Assembly (NCBI RefSeq): GCF_022399565.1
Contig: NZ_JAJTUT010000003.1
Location: 434,001-498,000, forward strand
DNA length: 64,000 bases
Source: Flavobacterium algicola
Lineage (GTDB): Bacteria > Bacteroidota > Bacteroidia > Flavobacteriales > Flavobacteriaceae
Direction of reading: 5' to 3'
In this document: positions 17,356 to 24,803 of the stretch, piece after piece
Layout: every line of letters starts with the position of its first letter
Position numbering within the stretch: position 1 is the stretch's first letter
Translations under genes and position numbers: made by a program
Notes under the pieces: model-generated
What the model saw: the letters and a program-made list of their open reading frames with translations, nothing else
Databases searched by the model: none
What the model was told of the DNA's origin: nothing

Positions 17356-18126
17356 ATGGAATTAAAACTCAACAGGCCAATTTGTTTCTTCGATCTTGAG
17401 ACCACCGGAATTGATATAGGTAAAGATAGAATTGTAGAAATTTCGATATTCAAAGTATATCCAAACGGAAATAAAGAAAGCAAAACGTGGTTAGTCAATC
17501 CAACTATTCCAATTCCCGCAGTAACAACCGCTGTGCACGGAATTACAGACGAGAAGGTAGCTAATGAACCAACCTTTAATGAACTGGCTTCGCAGGTATA
17601 CGCAATGATAAAAGACAGTGACTTAGGTGGATTTAATTCCGATCGTTTTGATATACCATTATTGGCTGAAGAATTGTTGCGTGCAGGAGTAGATTTTGAT
17701 ATGAAGAATAGAGTGTCTGTAGATGTTCAAACTATTTTTCATAAAAAAGAAGAGCGTACTTTGAGTGCTGCTTATAAATTTTATTGTGGTCAAAGTTTAG
17801 AAAACGCCCATTCTGCAGAAGCAGATACTATGGCAACTTACGAAATTTTGAAATCGCAGTTAGATCGTTACGATGATTTAGAAAATGATATCAAATCTTT
17901 ATCTGAATTTTCGACACGTAAAAAGATAGCAGATTTTGCAGGAATGATTGCATTTGATAAAGATGGTGAAGAGATTTTTTCATTTGGTAAACACAAGGGA
18001 GTCAAAGTAGATAAAATTTTAGAAACAGAACCTGGTTATTTTAGTTGGATTCAAAATGCAGATTTTCCACTGTATACCAAAAAAGTGTTAACTGCAATAA
18101 AATTGAGAAAGTTAAACACAAAATAA
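17356..18126 (+). CDS. DEDDh 3'-5' exonuclease, DnaQ/epsilon-like
   Basis: A 256-residue exonuclease of the DnaQ fold. The catalytic DEDDh set is visible: D13 and E15 in FFDLETTG, D99 in NSDRFDIPLL, and H152 with D157 in HSAEADT. These coordinate two metal ions that hydrolyse DNA or RNA from the 3' end. The C-terminal 65 residues (about 190-256, SFGKHKGVKVDKILETEPGY) form a small domain found in other Bacteroidota homologues. It is not fused to a polymerase or GIY-YIG domain. A proofreading or repair role is probable but unproven. It leads a plus-strand run with the FAH, Hpt and cinA genes. Confidence 0.9.
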   Translation: MELKLNRPICFFDLETTGIDIGKDRIVEISIFKVYPNGNKESKTWLVNPTIPIPAVTTAVHGITDEKVANEPTFNELASQVYAMIKDSDLGGFNSDRFDIPLLAEELLRAGVDFDMKNRVSVDVQTIFHKKEERTLSAAYKFYCGQSLENAHSAEADTMATYEILKSQLDRYDDLENDIKSLSEFSTRKKIADFAGMIAFDKDGEEIFSFGKHKGVKVDKILETEPGYFSWIQNADFPLYTKKVLTAIKLRKLNTK

Positions 18127-18190
18127 GTTAGTAATCTCAGTCGGTAATAAAGATTTTCTAACTGAGAATGAAAATTTTAAACTTTAAATT

Positions 18191-18802
18191 ATGAAGATAA
18201 TCTGTGTTGGTCGCAATTATGTCAAACATATTGAGGAATTGCAAAATGAACGCCCTACAGAACCAGTGATTTTTATGAAACCCGATTCGGCGGTTTTATT
18301 GAAACAACACCCTTTTGTCATTCCAGAATTTTCTGAAGATATTCATCATGAAATTGAATTGATTGTTAAAATCAATAAAGTTGGGAAGTATATCGATGCA
18401 AAATTTGCACACAAATACTATGACGAAATAAGCGTCGGAATAGATTTTACGGCCAGAGATTTGCAAGCTAAGCTAAAAGCAAAAGGATTGCCTTGGGAGA
18501 TTGCTAAAAGCTTTGATGGTTCGGCAGTTATTGGAGATTTTTTGCCTAAAAGCCAGTTTAGTTCCCTAGAAAATATTACATTTGAATTAACTAACAATAA
18601 TAGTACTGTACAAAAAGGAAATTCGAATTTTATGTTGTGGAAAATTGATGAACTTATAGCATACGTTTCACAATTTTTTACCTTGAAGATAGGAGATATT
18701 ATTTTTACGGGAACTCCAGAAGGGGTAGCTGCAGTAAAAAGTGATGATGTCCTAGAAGGATTTCTAGAAGGTCAGAAACTATTTAGAATACAAGTAAAAT
18801 AA
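18191..18802 (+). CDS. Fumarylacetoacetate hydrolase (FAH) family protein
   Basis: A 203-residue FAH-fold enzyme. Likely metal ligands are E54 and E56 (HHEIELIVKI) and D85 (VGIDFTARDLQ), and a catalytic lysine lies at K106 (IAKSFDGSA); GDIIFTGTPEGVAAV near the C-terminus is the family signature. Single-domain members of this size (YcgM, FAHD1-like) act as acylpyruvate hydrolases or oxaloacetate decarboxylases. The reaction here is therefore inferred to be cleavage of an acylpyruvate or decarboxylation of oxaloacetate. The stop codon abuts the start of the Hpt gene, so the two are translationally coupled. Confidence 0.92.
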   Translation: MKIICVGRNYVKHIEELQNERPTEPVIFMKPDSAVLLKQHPFVIPEFSEDIHHEIELIVKINKVGKYIDAKFAHKYYDEISVGIDFTARDLQAKLKAKGLPWEIAKSFDGSAVIGDFLPKSQFSSLENITFELTNNNSTVQKGNSNFMLWKIDELIAYVSQFFTLKIGDIIFTGTPEGVAAVKSDDVLEGFLEGQKLFRIQVK

Positions 18803-19150
18803 ATGGCTTTACACTACAACCTTTCCAAAGTTTACGAACTTTCAGATAACGATCAAGATTTTGTAAACGATGTTTTAACATTATTCGTTACAGAAGTTCC
18901 TGAAGATTTATCCCAAATAAAAGAAGGGATAAAAAAGAAAGATCATAAACATGCGTACGCCTACGCACATAAAATAAAACCAACCTTAGATTTATTGGGA
19001 TTAAATGTTGCTTTTGAAGAGATTCTTCAAATTGAAGCATGGACCAAAGAAGAGGGGAAGAAAAAAGATATTATTGATACTTTTAAAAGCGTTAGAAAGC
19101 AAGTAGAAGATGCGATAAAGGAAATTAATAAAGATTTTAATCTACCGTAA
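18803..19150 (+). CDS. Histidine phosphotransfer (Hpt) domain protein
   Basis: A stand-alone 115-residue Hpt helical bundle. The phosphorylatable histidine is H56 in AYAYAHKIKPTLDLLGL, matching the HxxKp...LG pattern of Hpt domains. Such proteins relay phosphate between a hybrid sensor kinase and a response regulator, but neither is encoded nearby, so the partners lie elsewhere. The ATG follows directly on the FAH stop codon, an arrangement that implies co-expression with a metabolic enzyme; the functional link is not obvious. It is Lys/Glu-rich and without signal peptide, so cytoplasmic. Confidence 0.9.
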   Translation: MALHYNLSKVYELSDNDQDFVNDVLTLFVTEVPEDLSQIKEGIKKKDHKHAYAYAHKIKPTLDLLGLNVAFEEILQIEAWTKEEGKKKDIIDTFKSVRKQVEDAIKEINKDFNLP

Positions 19151-19247
19151 GGTTGTTGAAATTAGATTAAGAATTATGTAAATTCAACATTTAATTAAAT
19201 ATTAAGTGTTGAATTTTCTGTGTTTAATAAAGTCAAAATAAATAATA

Positions 19248-20498
19248 ATGAAAGCAACTATAGTTACGATAGGAGATGAGATTTTAATCGGTCAAATTGT
19301 AGATACAAACTCTGCTTTTATCTCAAAATCACTGGATAAAATAGGGGTAGAAATACACGAAATGCTGTCGATAAGTGATGATAAGCAACATATTTTAGAT
19401 ACCTTCAAAAAGCTTCAAAATAATGTAGACTTGGTGTTAATTACAGGTGGACTAGGCCCAACTAAAGATGATATTACCAAAAAGACTTTCTGTGACTATT
19501 TTGATGATGAATTGATAGTTGATACAAAAGTTTTGGCTCATGTTACAGAGTTAATAGAGGGGTTTTATAAGCGACCAATAACGCAAATTAATAAAGATCA
19601 AGCATTGGTTCCTTCGCGATGTACAGTACTTCATAATCAAGTGGGTACAGCGCCTGGTATGTGGATGAAAAAAGAAAATACAGTCTTTGTTTCTCTTCCA
19701 GGAGTTCCCTACGAAATGAAATATTTGGTAGAAAATGAAATCATCCCAAAAGTAGTTAAAGAATACAAGCGTCCGTATATTTTGCACAAAACGATCCTAA
19801 CCTACGGGCAAGGTGAGAGCATGGTAGCGGAACGTATTGAGGAGTGGGAAAACAGCTTGCCAGAATTTGTAAAATTGGCTTATTTGCCAAACCCGGGAAG
19901 GGTACGTTTGCGTCTGTCTGCCAGAGGTATTGATAAAAATATTTTAGAAGCAGAGATTGAAAATCAAATTGGATTATTAAATGCGATCATAAGTGATATT
20001 ATTGTTGGTTATGAAGAAGATGAGACGATTGAAGTGATTATTGGTCAATTGCTACAAAAACAAAAAGTTACGGTCGCTACTGCAGAAAGTTGTACCGGTG
20101 GAGCTATTGCCTCATTGCTAACATCAGTTGCTGGTGCTTCTAGTTATTTTAAAGGAAGTGTAGTTTCTTATGCAACACAAGCCAAGGTTGACGTTTTATC
20201 TGTTCCAAAAGCAGTTATAGAAGAGTTTTCCGTCGTAAGTGCGGAGGTTGCATCTGCTATGGCTTTGAATGTTAAAAAGTTAATGAATACTGATTATGCA
20301 ATTGCCACTACCGGGAATGCTGGACCAACAAAAGGGGGCGGAAACGCAGAAATTGGCGCAGTTTTTATCGCTTTGGCTACTCCAAATGGTGTAATTGTCG
20401 AAGAGTTTAATTTCGGTCAACCGCGTGAAAAAGTGATAGATAGAGCAGTTTATAAAAGTTTAGAAATACTTCAGAAAGAAATAATGAAATTTGTGTAG
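19248..20498 (+). CDS. cinA: CinA-family protein with nicotinamide-nucleotide amidase domain
   Basis: A full-length two-domain CinA of 416 residues. The N-terminal half (about 1-170) is the molybdopterin-binding-like COG1058 domain with [20 protein letters not shown] and [12 protein letters not shown], which in other bacteria hydrolyses ADP-ribose. The C-terminal half (about 255-416) is the PncC amidase domain with [19 protein letters not shown] and [11 protein letters not shown], which converts NMN to nicotinate mononucleotide in pyridine nucleotide salvage. Some species link the gene to competence. It is followed by rpmB after 75 nt. Confidence 0.94.
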   Translation: MKATIVTIGDEILIGQIVDTNSAFISKSLDKIGVEIHEMLSISDDKQHILDTFKKLQNNVDLVLITGGLGPTKDDITKKTFCDYFDDELIVDTKVLAHVTELIEGFYKRPITQINKDQALVPSRCTVLHNQVGTAPGMWMKKENTVFVSLPGVPYEMKYLVENEIIPKVVKEYKRPYILHKTILTYGQGESMVAERIEEWENSLPEFVKLAYLPNPGRVRLRLSARGIDKNILEAEIENQIGLLNAIISDIIVGYEEDETIEVIIGQLLQKQKVTVATAESCTGGAIASLLTSVAGASSYFKGSVVSYATQAKVDVLSVPKAVIEEFSVVSAEVASAMALNVKKLMNTDYAIATTGNAGPTKGGGNAEIGAVFIALATPNGVIVEEFNFGQPREKVIDRAVYKSLEILQKEIMKFV

Positions 20499-20508
20499 CA
20501 AAATTTTG

Positions 20509-20536
20509 TTTGATACGTTTATTTTTCTTTTCTTTG
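20509..20536 (+). promoter_or_regulatory. Possible promoter of the rpmB operon
   Basis: TTTG at 20509-20512 and a near-consensus TTTCTTTG at 20529-20536 are 16 nt apart, about 37 nt before the rpmB ATG. The second base of the -7 element departs from TAnnTTTG. Confidence 0.4.
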
Positions 20537-20573
20537 CACCCTGATTTTGAATAACGATTAAAAGAGATATATA

Positions 20574-20810
20574 ATGTCAAGAGTTTGTGACCTTACGGGT
20601 AAAAGAGCGATGGTAGGAAATAACGTTTCTCACGCTATGAATAAAACTAAGAGAAAATTTTCTGTAAACTTAGTTAAGAAGCGTTTTTATCTTCCAGAAG
20701 AAGATAGATGGATTACTCTTAGAGTAGCAGCATCTACGGTAAAAACAATTAATAAAAATGGAATTTCTGCTGTTTTGAAAAAAGCACAGGCTAACGGATT
20801 TATCAAATAA
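20574..20810 (+). CDS. rpmB: 50S ribosomal protein L28
   Basis: A 78-residue basic ribosomal protein with the L28 signature [20 protein letters not shown], then [16 protein letters not shown] and [15 protein letters not shown]. It binds 23S rRNA in the large subunit. The gene order L28, L33, DUF4295 and ftsY is the usual Bacteroidota arrangement. The gap to rpmG is 29 nt, so the genes form one operon. Only one cysteine remains of the zinc-binding pattern seen in some L28 forms. Confidence 0.97.
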   Translation: MSRVCDLTGKRAMVGNNVSHAMNKTKRKFSVNLVKKRFYLPEEDRWITLRVAASTVKTINKNGISAVLKKAQANGFIK

Positions 20811-20839
20811 TCTTTTTCCAATACTAAATATATAGCAAG

Positions 20840-21022
20840 ATGGCAAAGAAAGGTAATAGAATTCAGGTGATATTAGAATGTACAGAGCACAAGACAACTG
20901 GTGTTGCTGGAACTTCAAGATATATTACAACTAAGAACAAAAAAAATACTCCAGACAGATTAGAGATTAAGAAATTTAATCCAGTTTTGAAAAGAGTAAC
21001 TGTTCACAAAGAAATTAAGTAA
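20840..21022 (+). CDS. rpmG: 50S ribosomal protein L33
   Basis: A 60-residue L33 ([18 protein letters not shown], then [20 protein letters not shown]). It lacks the CXXC pairs of the zinc-binding type, keeping a single Cys in LECTEH, so it is the zinc-independent form. It sits in the rpmB operon, 29 nt after rpmB and 76 nt before the DUF4295 gene. Confidence 0.97.
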   Translation: MAKKGNRIQVILECTEHKTTGVAGTSRYITTKNKKNTPDRLEIKKFNPVLKRVTVHKEIK

Positions 21023-21098
21023 TAATTAGAGATTTATACTATCTCAAATGGTTTTCCATTAGAGTTTTATTAAAATTTCGATAAACAAATAATTAGAC

Positions 21099-21251
21099 AT
21101 GGCAAAGAAAACAGTAGCATCATTGCAAACAGCTTCTAAGAGATTATCAAAAGCCATCAAAATGGTGAAATCTCCAAAAACTGGCGCTTATACTTTCGTA
21201 GAAACTATTTTAGCTCCTGAGTTAGTTGATGAATTCTTGAAAAAGAAGTAA
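21099..21251 (+). CDS. DUF4295 small basic protein
   Basis: A 50-residue protein (starts MAKKTVASLQTASKRLSKAI, ends DEFLKKK) that matches the DUF4295 family, which is restricted to Bacteroidota and always lies after L28 and L33. The very high lysine content, size and position suggest a lineage-specific ribosome-associated protein; this is inference from the context. It ends the operon at a strong terminator, so ftsY is transcribed separately or by read-through. Confidence 0.93.
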   Translation: MAKKTVASLQTASKRLSKAIKMVKSPKTGAYTFVETILAPELVDEFLKKK

Positions 21252-21267
21252 TCAAAAACACGTTATA

Positions 21268-21306
21268 TAAAAAAGCTACTTTCTATCGGAAGTAGCTTTT
21301 TTATTT
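21268..21306 (+). terminator. Rho-independent terminator after the DUF4295 gene
   Basis: AAAAGCTACTT and AAGTAGCTTTT arms around a short loop, followed by a T run. Confidence 0.88.
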
Positions 21307-21352
21307 TTATCTTTATCCTGTTATTACATACGAATTTAGTACAATTCCGAAT

Positions 21353-22333
21353 ATGAGTTTTTTCAAAAGAATTTTTTCATCTGACAAAAAAGACCAAAGT
21401 CTTACAGAGCAAGAAAAAGTGGTGTTAGACAAAGGGTTAGAGAAATCAAAAACATCTTTTTTTACAAAGTTGTCCAAAGCAGTAGCTGGTAAGACAAAGG
21501 TAGATGATGATGTTTTAGATAATTTAGAGGAGATCTTAGTATCCTCTGATGTTGGTGTAAACACCACATTAAAAATAATTACGAGAATTGAAAAGCGTGT
21601 TGCTGAGGATAAATATTTAGGAACAGAAGAATTAAATCGCATTCTACAAGAAGAAATTGCAGGTTTGTTATCTGAAACTAATTCTGGTGAAGCCACTGAA
21701 TTTATCATTCCGACTCAAACAAAACCTTATGTTTTGATGGTCGTTGGAGTTAATGGTGTAGGCAAGACTACAACAATCGGTAAATTAGCGTATCAATTTA
21801 AGAAAGCAGGTCATAATGTAGTTTTAGGTGCAGCCGATACTTTTAGAGCTGCAGCTATCGATCAATTACAAATTTGGGCAGACAGAGTAGGAGTGCCTAT
21901 TGTACGCCAAGATATGGGAAGTGATCCTGCATCTGTAGCTTTTGACACATTGCAATCTGCGGTAGCTCAAAATGCCGACATTGTAATTATAGATACAGCA
22001 GGTCGTTTGCACAATAAAGTGAATTTGATGAACGAACTTTCTAAAGTGAAGCGAGTAATGCAAAAGGTGATAGCAGATGCTCCTCATGATGTATTATTAG
22101 TTTTGGATGGTTCAACTGGTCAAAACGCTTTTGAGCAAGCTAAACAATTTACAGCAGCTACTGAAGTTACTTCGCTAGCCGTAACCAAATTAGATGGTAC
22201 CGCAAAAGGCGGTGTTGTAATTGGAATTTCAGACCAATTTCAAATTCCAGTTAAGTATATTGGAGTAGGAGAAGGCATTGAAGATTTACAAGTCTTTAAT
22301 AAATACGAATTTGTTGATAGTTTCTTTAAATAA
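21353..22333 (+). CDS. ftsY: Signal recognition particle receptor FtsY
   Basis: FtsY is the membrane-associated GTPase that receives SRP-ribosome complexes and delivers them to SecYEG. The 326-residue protein has an N domain, then a G domain with G1 GVNGVGKTT (132-140), the DTFRAAA insertion-box start, DTAGRLHNK (G3), TKLDGTAKGG (G4) and GVGEGIEDLQVF near the C-terminus. It lacks the long acidic A domain of E. coli FtsY; only about 25 charged residues precede the N domain. It follows the ribosomal gene operon after a terminator, and 5 nt separate its stop from a small membrane protein gene. Confidence 0.97.
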   Translation: MSFFKRIFSSDKKDQSLTEQEKVVLDKGLEKSKTSFFTKLSKAVAGKTKVDDDVLDNLEEILVSSDVGVNTTLKIITRIEKRVAEDKYLGTEELNRILQEEIAGLLSETNSGEATEFIIPTQTKPYVLMVVGVNGVGKTTTIGKLAYQFKKAGHNVVLGAADTFRAAAIDQLQIWADRVGVPIVRQDMGSDPASVAFDTLQSAVAQNADIVIIDTAGRLHNKVNLMNELSKVKRVMQKVIADAPHDVLLVLDGSTGQNAFEQAKQFTAATEVTSLAVTKLDGTAKGGVVIGISDQFQIPVKYIGVGEGIEDLQVFNKYEFVDSFFK

Positions 22334-22338
22334 CAGCC

Positions 22339-22509
22339 ATGGATTTTTTTAAAAGTTTAAGCTCTTTACATTTATACATACTAAGTGTTCTTTGTTTCGT
22401 AGGGGCCAATTTAATGCGCTCTAGGAGTGTAGAAATTTATTATATACTATTAGTTGTTGGAGTATTATGTTTTGTCTTTGGACTTAGTAAAAGAATAAAA
22501 AAGAACTAA
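22339..22509 (+). CDS. Small two-helix membrane protein downstream of ftsY
   Basis: An ATG five nt after the ftsY stop opens a 56-codon frame. The product starts MDFFKSLSSLHLYILSVLCF and has two hydrophobic helices (about 11-25 and 33-49), a short Arg/Ser loop (MRSRS) and the basic tail KRIKKN. The helix pattern and close coupling to ftsY support a real gene. I cannot assign a family. It is followed by a strong terminator, which closes the ftsY transcript. Confidence 0.8.
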   Translation: MDFFKSLSSLHLYILSVLCFVGANLMRSRSVEIYYILLVVGVLCFVFGLSKRIKKN

Positions 22510-22531
22510 ATACTTTTAGATTACTTTAATA

Positions 22532-22586
22532 AAAAAAACCGCTTATAATTAGTTGATTATTTCAGCTAATTTATAAGTGGTTTTTT
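22532..22586 (+). terminator. Long terminator hairpin of the ftsY transcript
   Basis: About 20-nt arms (ACCGCTTATAA.TTAGTTG and CAGCTAA.TTTATAAGTGGT) with a 7-nt loop, A run before and T run after. Confidence 0.87.
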
Positions 22587-22810
22587 AATGTCTTCCTATT
22601 ATTTCTTCGCTTAACGATCATTCGAATACAAGTTAGTAGCTCTTTTAGTGCTCGTCTGCGACGAATATTTACGTACATACTTTTGAAAACAAATTGCTAC
22701 ATTGTAACCTAGCTAAAATAAAATTACGCTGTTCCATCGGGGAGCATAATTTACGTTTGCATTTGAGAGGAACTTCATTTTGGTGATAAGGTTCAAGCCG
22801 TTCTAATTTA
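22587..22810. other. Non-coding stretch upstream of the tandem repeat
   Basis: No gene is seen between the ftsY terminator and the first unit of the 110-bp array. It is less A/T-rich than usual intergenic DNA here and may contain further decayed repeat sequence. Confidence 0.4.
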
Positions 22811-23228
22811 CAAAGTTCGTACTTCCGTACGAATCTCATTTGGAGTGATTAGTTAGTGTGTGACGCTTTCATCGAGACAAATTTCGGGAGGGATGTTTGA
22901 TTGTTCATTTCGAAAGTCCATGCAGTTTGTCTTTCCGAAGGAATCTCTTTTGACGTGATTGGTTTTTGTGAGACGCTTCTAGCGAGACAAACTTATAGTG
23001 GAATGCTTAATGGTTCGCTTCGATCGTCTATGCAGTTTGTCTTTCCGAAGGAATCTCTTTTGAGGTGATTGGTTTGCGTAAGACGCATTCAGCGACACAA
23101 ATTTTGGGTGGTAATTTTGGTGGCTTGTTTCGAAAGTCCATGTAGTTTATCATTCCGTAGTAATTTCATCTAAGGTGATTGTTTGTGTTATACACTTTCA
23201 GCGACACAAATTTTGGGTGGTACGCACT
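22811..23228. repeat. Tandem 110-bp repeat, four diverged units
   Basis: Units begin at 22811, 22921, 23031 and 23141; each is 110 bp, the last cut short at about 23228. All share TTCCG...GAATCTC, TT-GAGGTGATTGGTT-like words, the GACGC-TTC-AGCGAGACAAA segment and a closing CGAAAGTCCATG. Units 2 and 3 are closest (CAGTTTGTCTTTCCGAAGG identical); units 1 and 4 are more diverged. Unit 1 has a perfect hairpin TTCGTAC-TTCC-GTACGAA and units 2-3 carry TTCC-GAA-GGAA. There is no open frame through the array, so it is non-coding. Fixed period without indels suggests tandem duplication followed by drift. Confidence 0.85.
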
Positions 23229-23378
23229 ACTACAAGGAATTTGCAGTACAAATAGGAACTTTTTTCGGATTATAATTTTAAAACCTAATAAAATCCAACT
23301 CTATTTTACATTCTGAATTCCTGATTAAAACCTATCTTTGTATCTCTAATAAAAAAGGTGATTTAGAATTAGAAATTA

Positions 23379-23460
23379 TAGCCCTGATGGTAGCGGCATC
23401 CTTTTTATTTTGCTCTTTTTGCAAAATAAAAAGATAGAGTGAACAGCAGGATAAAGCTCC
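23379..23460 (+). repeat. Structured intergenic repeat with AGCCCTGAT...AGCAGGA...AGCTCC ends
   Basis: An 80-nt element starts TATAGCCCTGATGGTAGCGG and ends ACAGCAGGATAAAGCTCC, with a perfect central hairpin CTTTTTATTTTGC / GCAAAATAAAAAG around a 7-nt loop. A second, diverged copy lies inverted at 35885-35949. I recall the same edge motifs recurring in many Flavobacterium intergenic regions. It ends about 24 nt before the lipoprotein ATG, so it would be in that gene's leader. Confidence 0.65.
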
Positions 23461-23483
23461 AAAGAATATAAACAATAGTACAT

Positions 23484-23924
23484 ATGAAGAGTGTTTTAAA
23501 AATGGCATTACTTGCCTTATTAGTGGTAAGTTGTAACCATAAAGTCGAGCCTGCAGATGTGGCGAATTTAAATGGTTATTGGGAAATTGAAAAAGTTGAT
23601 TTGCCAGAAGGTGATGATAAAAATTTTAAAATTAACGAGAGTTACGATTTCTTTGCGATAAAAAACAATGAAGGAATTCGCAAAAAAGTTATGCCACAAC
23701 TTGATGGCACTTTTATCGTAAATGATACATATGAAGAGGTGAGGGTACGCTTTGAGAATGATAAAGCCTACTTGGATTATTCAACAGATTTTGCAAAGTG
23801 GTCTGAAGAGCTGATTACACTAACTGACGAGGAGTTGGTTGTGAAAAATGAAGAGAAGAAAGAATATCATTATAAACGAACGGGACCGATAAATTTAACA
23901 GGAAATGGCGAAAAGATTAAATAA
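23484..23924 (+). CDS. Lipocalin-like hypothetical lipoprotein
   Basis: A 146-residue secreted lipoprotein. The signal peptide ends in the lipobox LLVVSC (Cys17). The mature part starts near residue 25 with LNGYWEIEKVDLPEGD, the W-x-I/L strand opening typical of Bacteroidota lipocalin-like or DUF4488-type barrels, and is followed by alternating short strands with acidic residues. The ligand is unknown. Its last 20 nt overlap the start of the DUF721 gene in another frame, so the two are co-transcribed. Confidence 0.8.
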   Translation: MKSVLKMALLALLVVSCNHKVEPADVANLNGYWEIEKVDLPEGDDKNFKINESYDFFAIKNNEGIRKKVMPQLDGTFIVNDTYEEVRVRFENDKAYLDYSTDFAKWSEELITLTDEELVVKNEEKKEYHYKRTGPINLTGNGEKIK

Positions 23925-24201
23925 TCAAAGTACAGTTGGGGATGTGTTGAAGCAGATTATTCAAGGAAATAAATTACAGCCGGGTATGGATCAAGTCAAT
24001 GTAAAAGAGGCTTGGGCAAATTTAATGGGGAATGGTGTTAATAGTTATACGCAAAATGTTGTGCTAAAAAATAGTACGTTGTATGTAGAGCTAACATCTT
24101 CTGTCCTTCGGGAAGAATTGAGTTTGGGAAAATCTAAAATCATTAAAATGATCAATGAGGAACTTCGTCGAGAGGTTGTGACCAATGTAGTTTTAAGATA
24201 A
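23905..24201 (+). CDS. DUF721 protein (DciA-like)
   Basis: A 98-residue DUF721 protein with the core LKQIIQGNKLQPGMDQVNVK, then AWANLMGNGVNSYTQNVVL, and LREELSLGKSKIIKMINEEL near the end. DUF721 includes DciA, which helps load the replicative helicase DnaB in bacteria that lack DnaC; whether this short Bacteroidota member does so is not shown. The start (ATGGCGAAAAGATTA) lies inside the 3' end of the lipoprotein gene, a 20-nt overlap that suggests coupled translation. It ends at a bidirectional terminator shared with ndk. Confidence 0.85.
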   Translation: MAKRLNNQSTVGDVLKQIIQGNKLQPGMDQVNVKEAWANLMGNGVNSYTQNVVLKNSTLYVELTSSVLREELSLGKSKIIKMINEELRREVVTNVVLR

Positions 24202-24254
24202 TTATGATTGTGTAGGTACCAGTATCATATATTAGATTTAATCACAATAGTGCA

Positions 24255-24293
24255 TAAAAAAAATCCATTTGTTTGATCAAATGGATTTTTTTA
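24255..24293. terminator. Bidirectional terminator between the DUF721 gene and ndk
   Basis: A run of A, then AATCCATTTG-tttga-CAAATGGATT and a run of T. The symmetrical design can serve both convergent genes. Confidence 0.87.
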
Positions 24294-24314
24294 TTTCGAA
24301 AGAATTCTTAACAG

Positions 24315-24734
24315 TTAGAACAATTCTCTACCAGAGAAGTGAAAAGCACCTTCGATAGCTGCATTTTCATCACTATCTGAACCGTGAACTGCATTTTCTC
24401 CTAATGAAGTTGCATATAATTTACGTATTGTTCCTTCAGCTGCATCTGCTGGATTTGTAGCTCCGATTAAAGTTCTAAAATCAGCTACTGCATTTTCTTT
24501 TTCTAAAATAGCAGCAACTATTGGTCCGCTTGACATGAATTCTACTAAACCATTGTAGAAAGGTCTTTCTGAGTGCACTTCATAAAAAGCTTGTGCATCT
24601 GCAACAGTCAATTGTGTTAATTTTAAAGATACAATTTTGAAGCCTGCATTGGTAATCATTGCAAGGATGTTTCCGATGTGTCCATTTGCAACTGCATCTG
24701 GCTTAATCATTGTAAAAGTTCTGTTGGTTGTCAT
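24315..24734 (-). CDS. ndk: Nucleoside diphosphate kinase
   Basis: The enzyme transfers the gamma phosphate of ATP to other nucleoside diphosphates through a phosphohistidine. The 139-residue protein has the family start [20 protein letters not shown] and the active-site H117 in [12 protein letters not shown]. Length is the bacterial standard. The gene is monocistronic, with a TAATTTTG -7 element at 24757-24764 and a shared terminator downstream. Confidence 0.98.
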   Translation of the reverse strand: MTTNRTFTMIKPDAVANGHIGNILAMITNAGFKIVSLKLTQLTVADAQAFYEVHSERPFYNGLVEFMSSGPIVAAILEKENAVADFRTLIGATNPADAAEGTIRKLYATSLGENAVHGSDSDENAAIEGAFHFSGRELF

Positions 24735-24756
24735 TTTATTTTTGTTTTATGTACTG

Positions 24757-24764
24757 CAAAATTA
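24757..24764 (-). promoter_or_regulatory. -7 promoter element of ndk
   Basis: TAATTTTG on the minus strand fits TAnnTTTG and gives a leader of about 18 nt. Confidence 0.5.
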
Positions 24765-24803
24765 GTTATTTTTTTTGCTTAAAAAGCATTTGTTTGTGAT
24801 ATT

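Noticed and set aside
22811..23228. CRISPR array at the 110-bp repeat
   Set aside because: The units abut without unique spacers, are 110 bp long and are diverged; there are no cas genes in the window.
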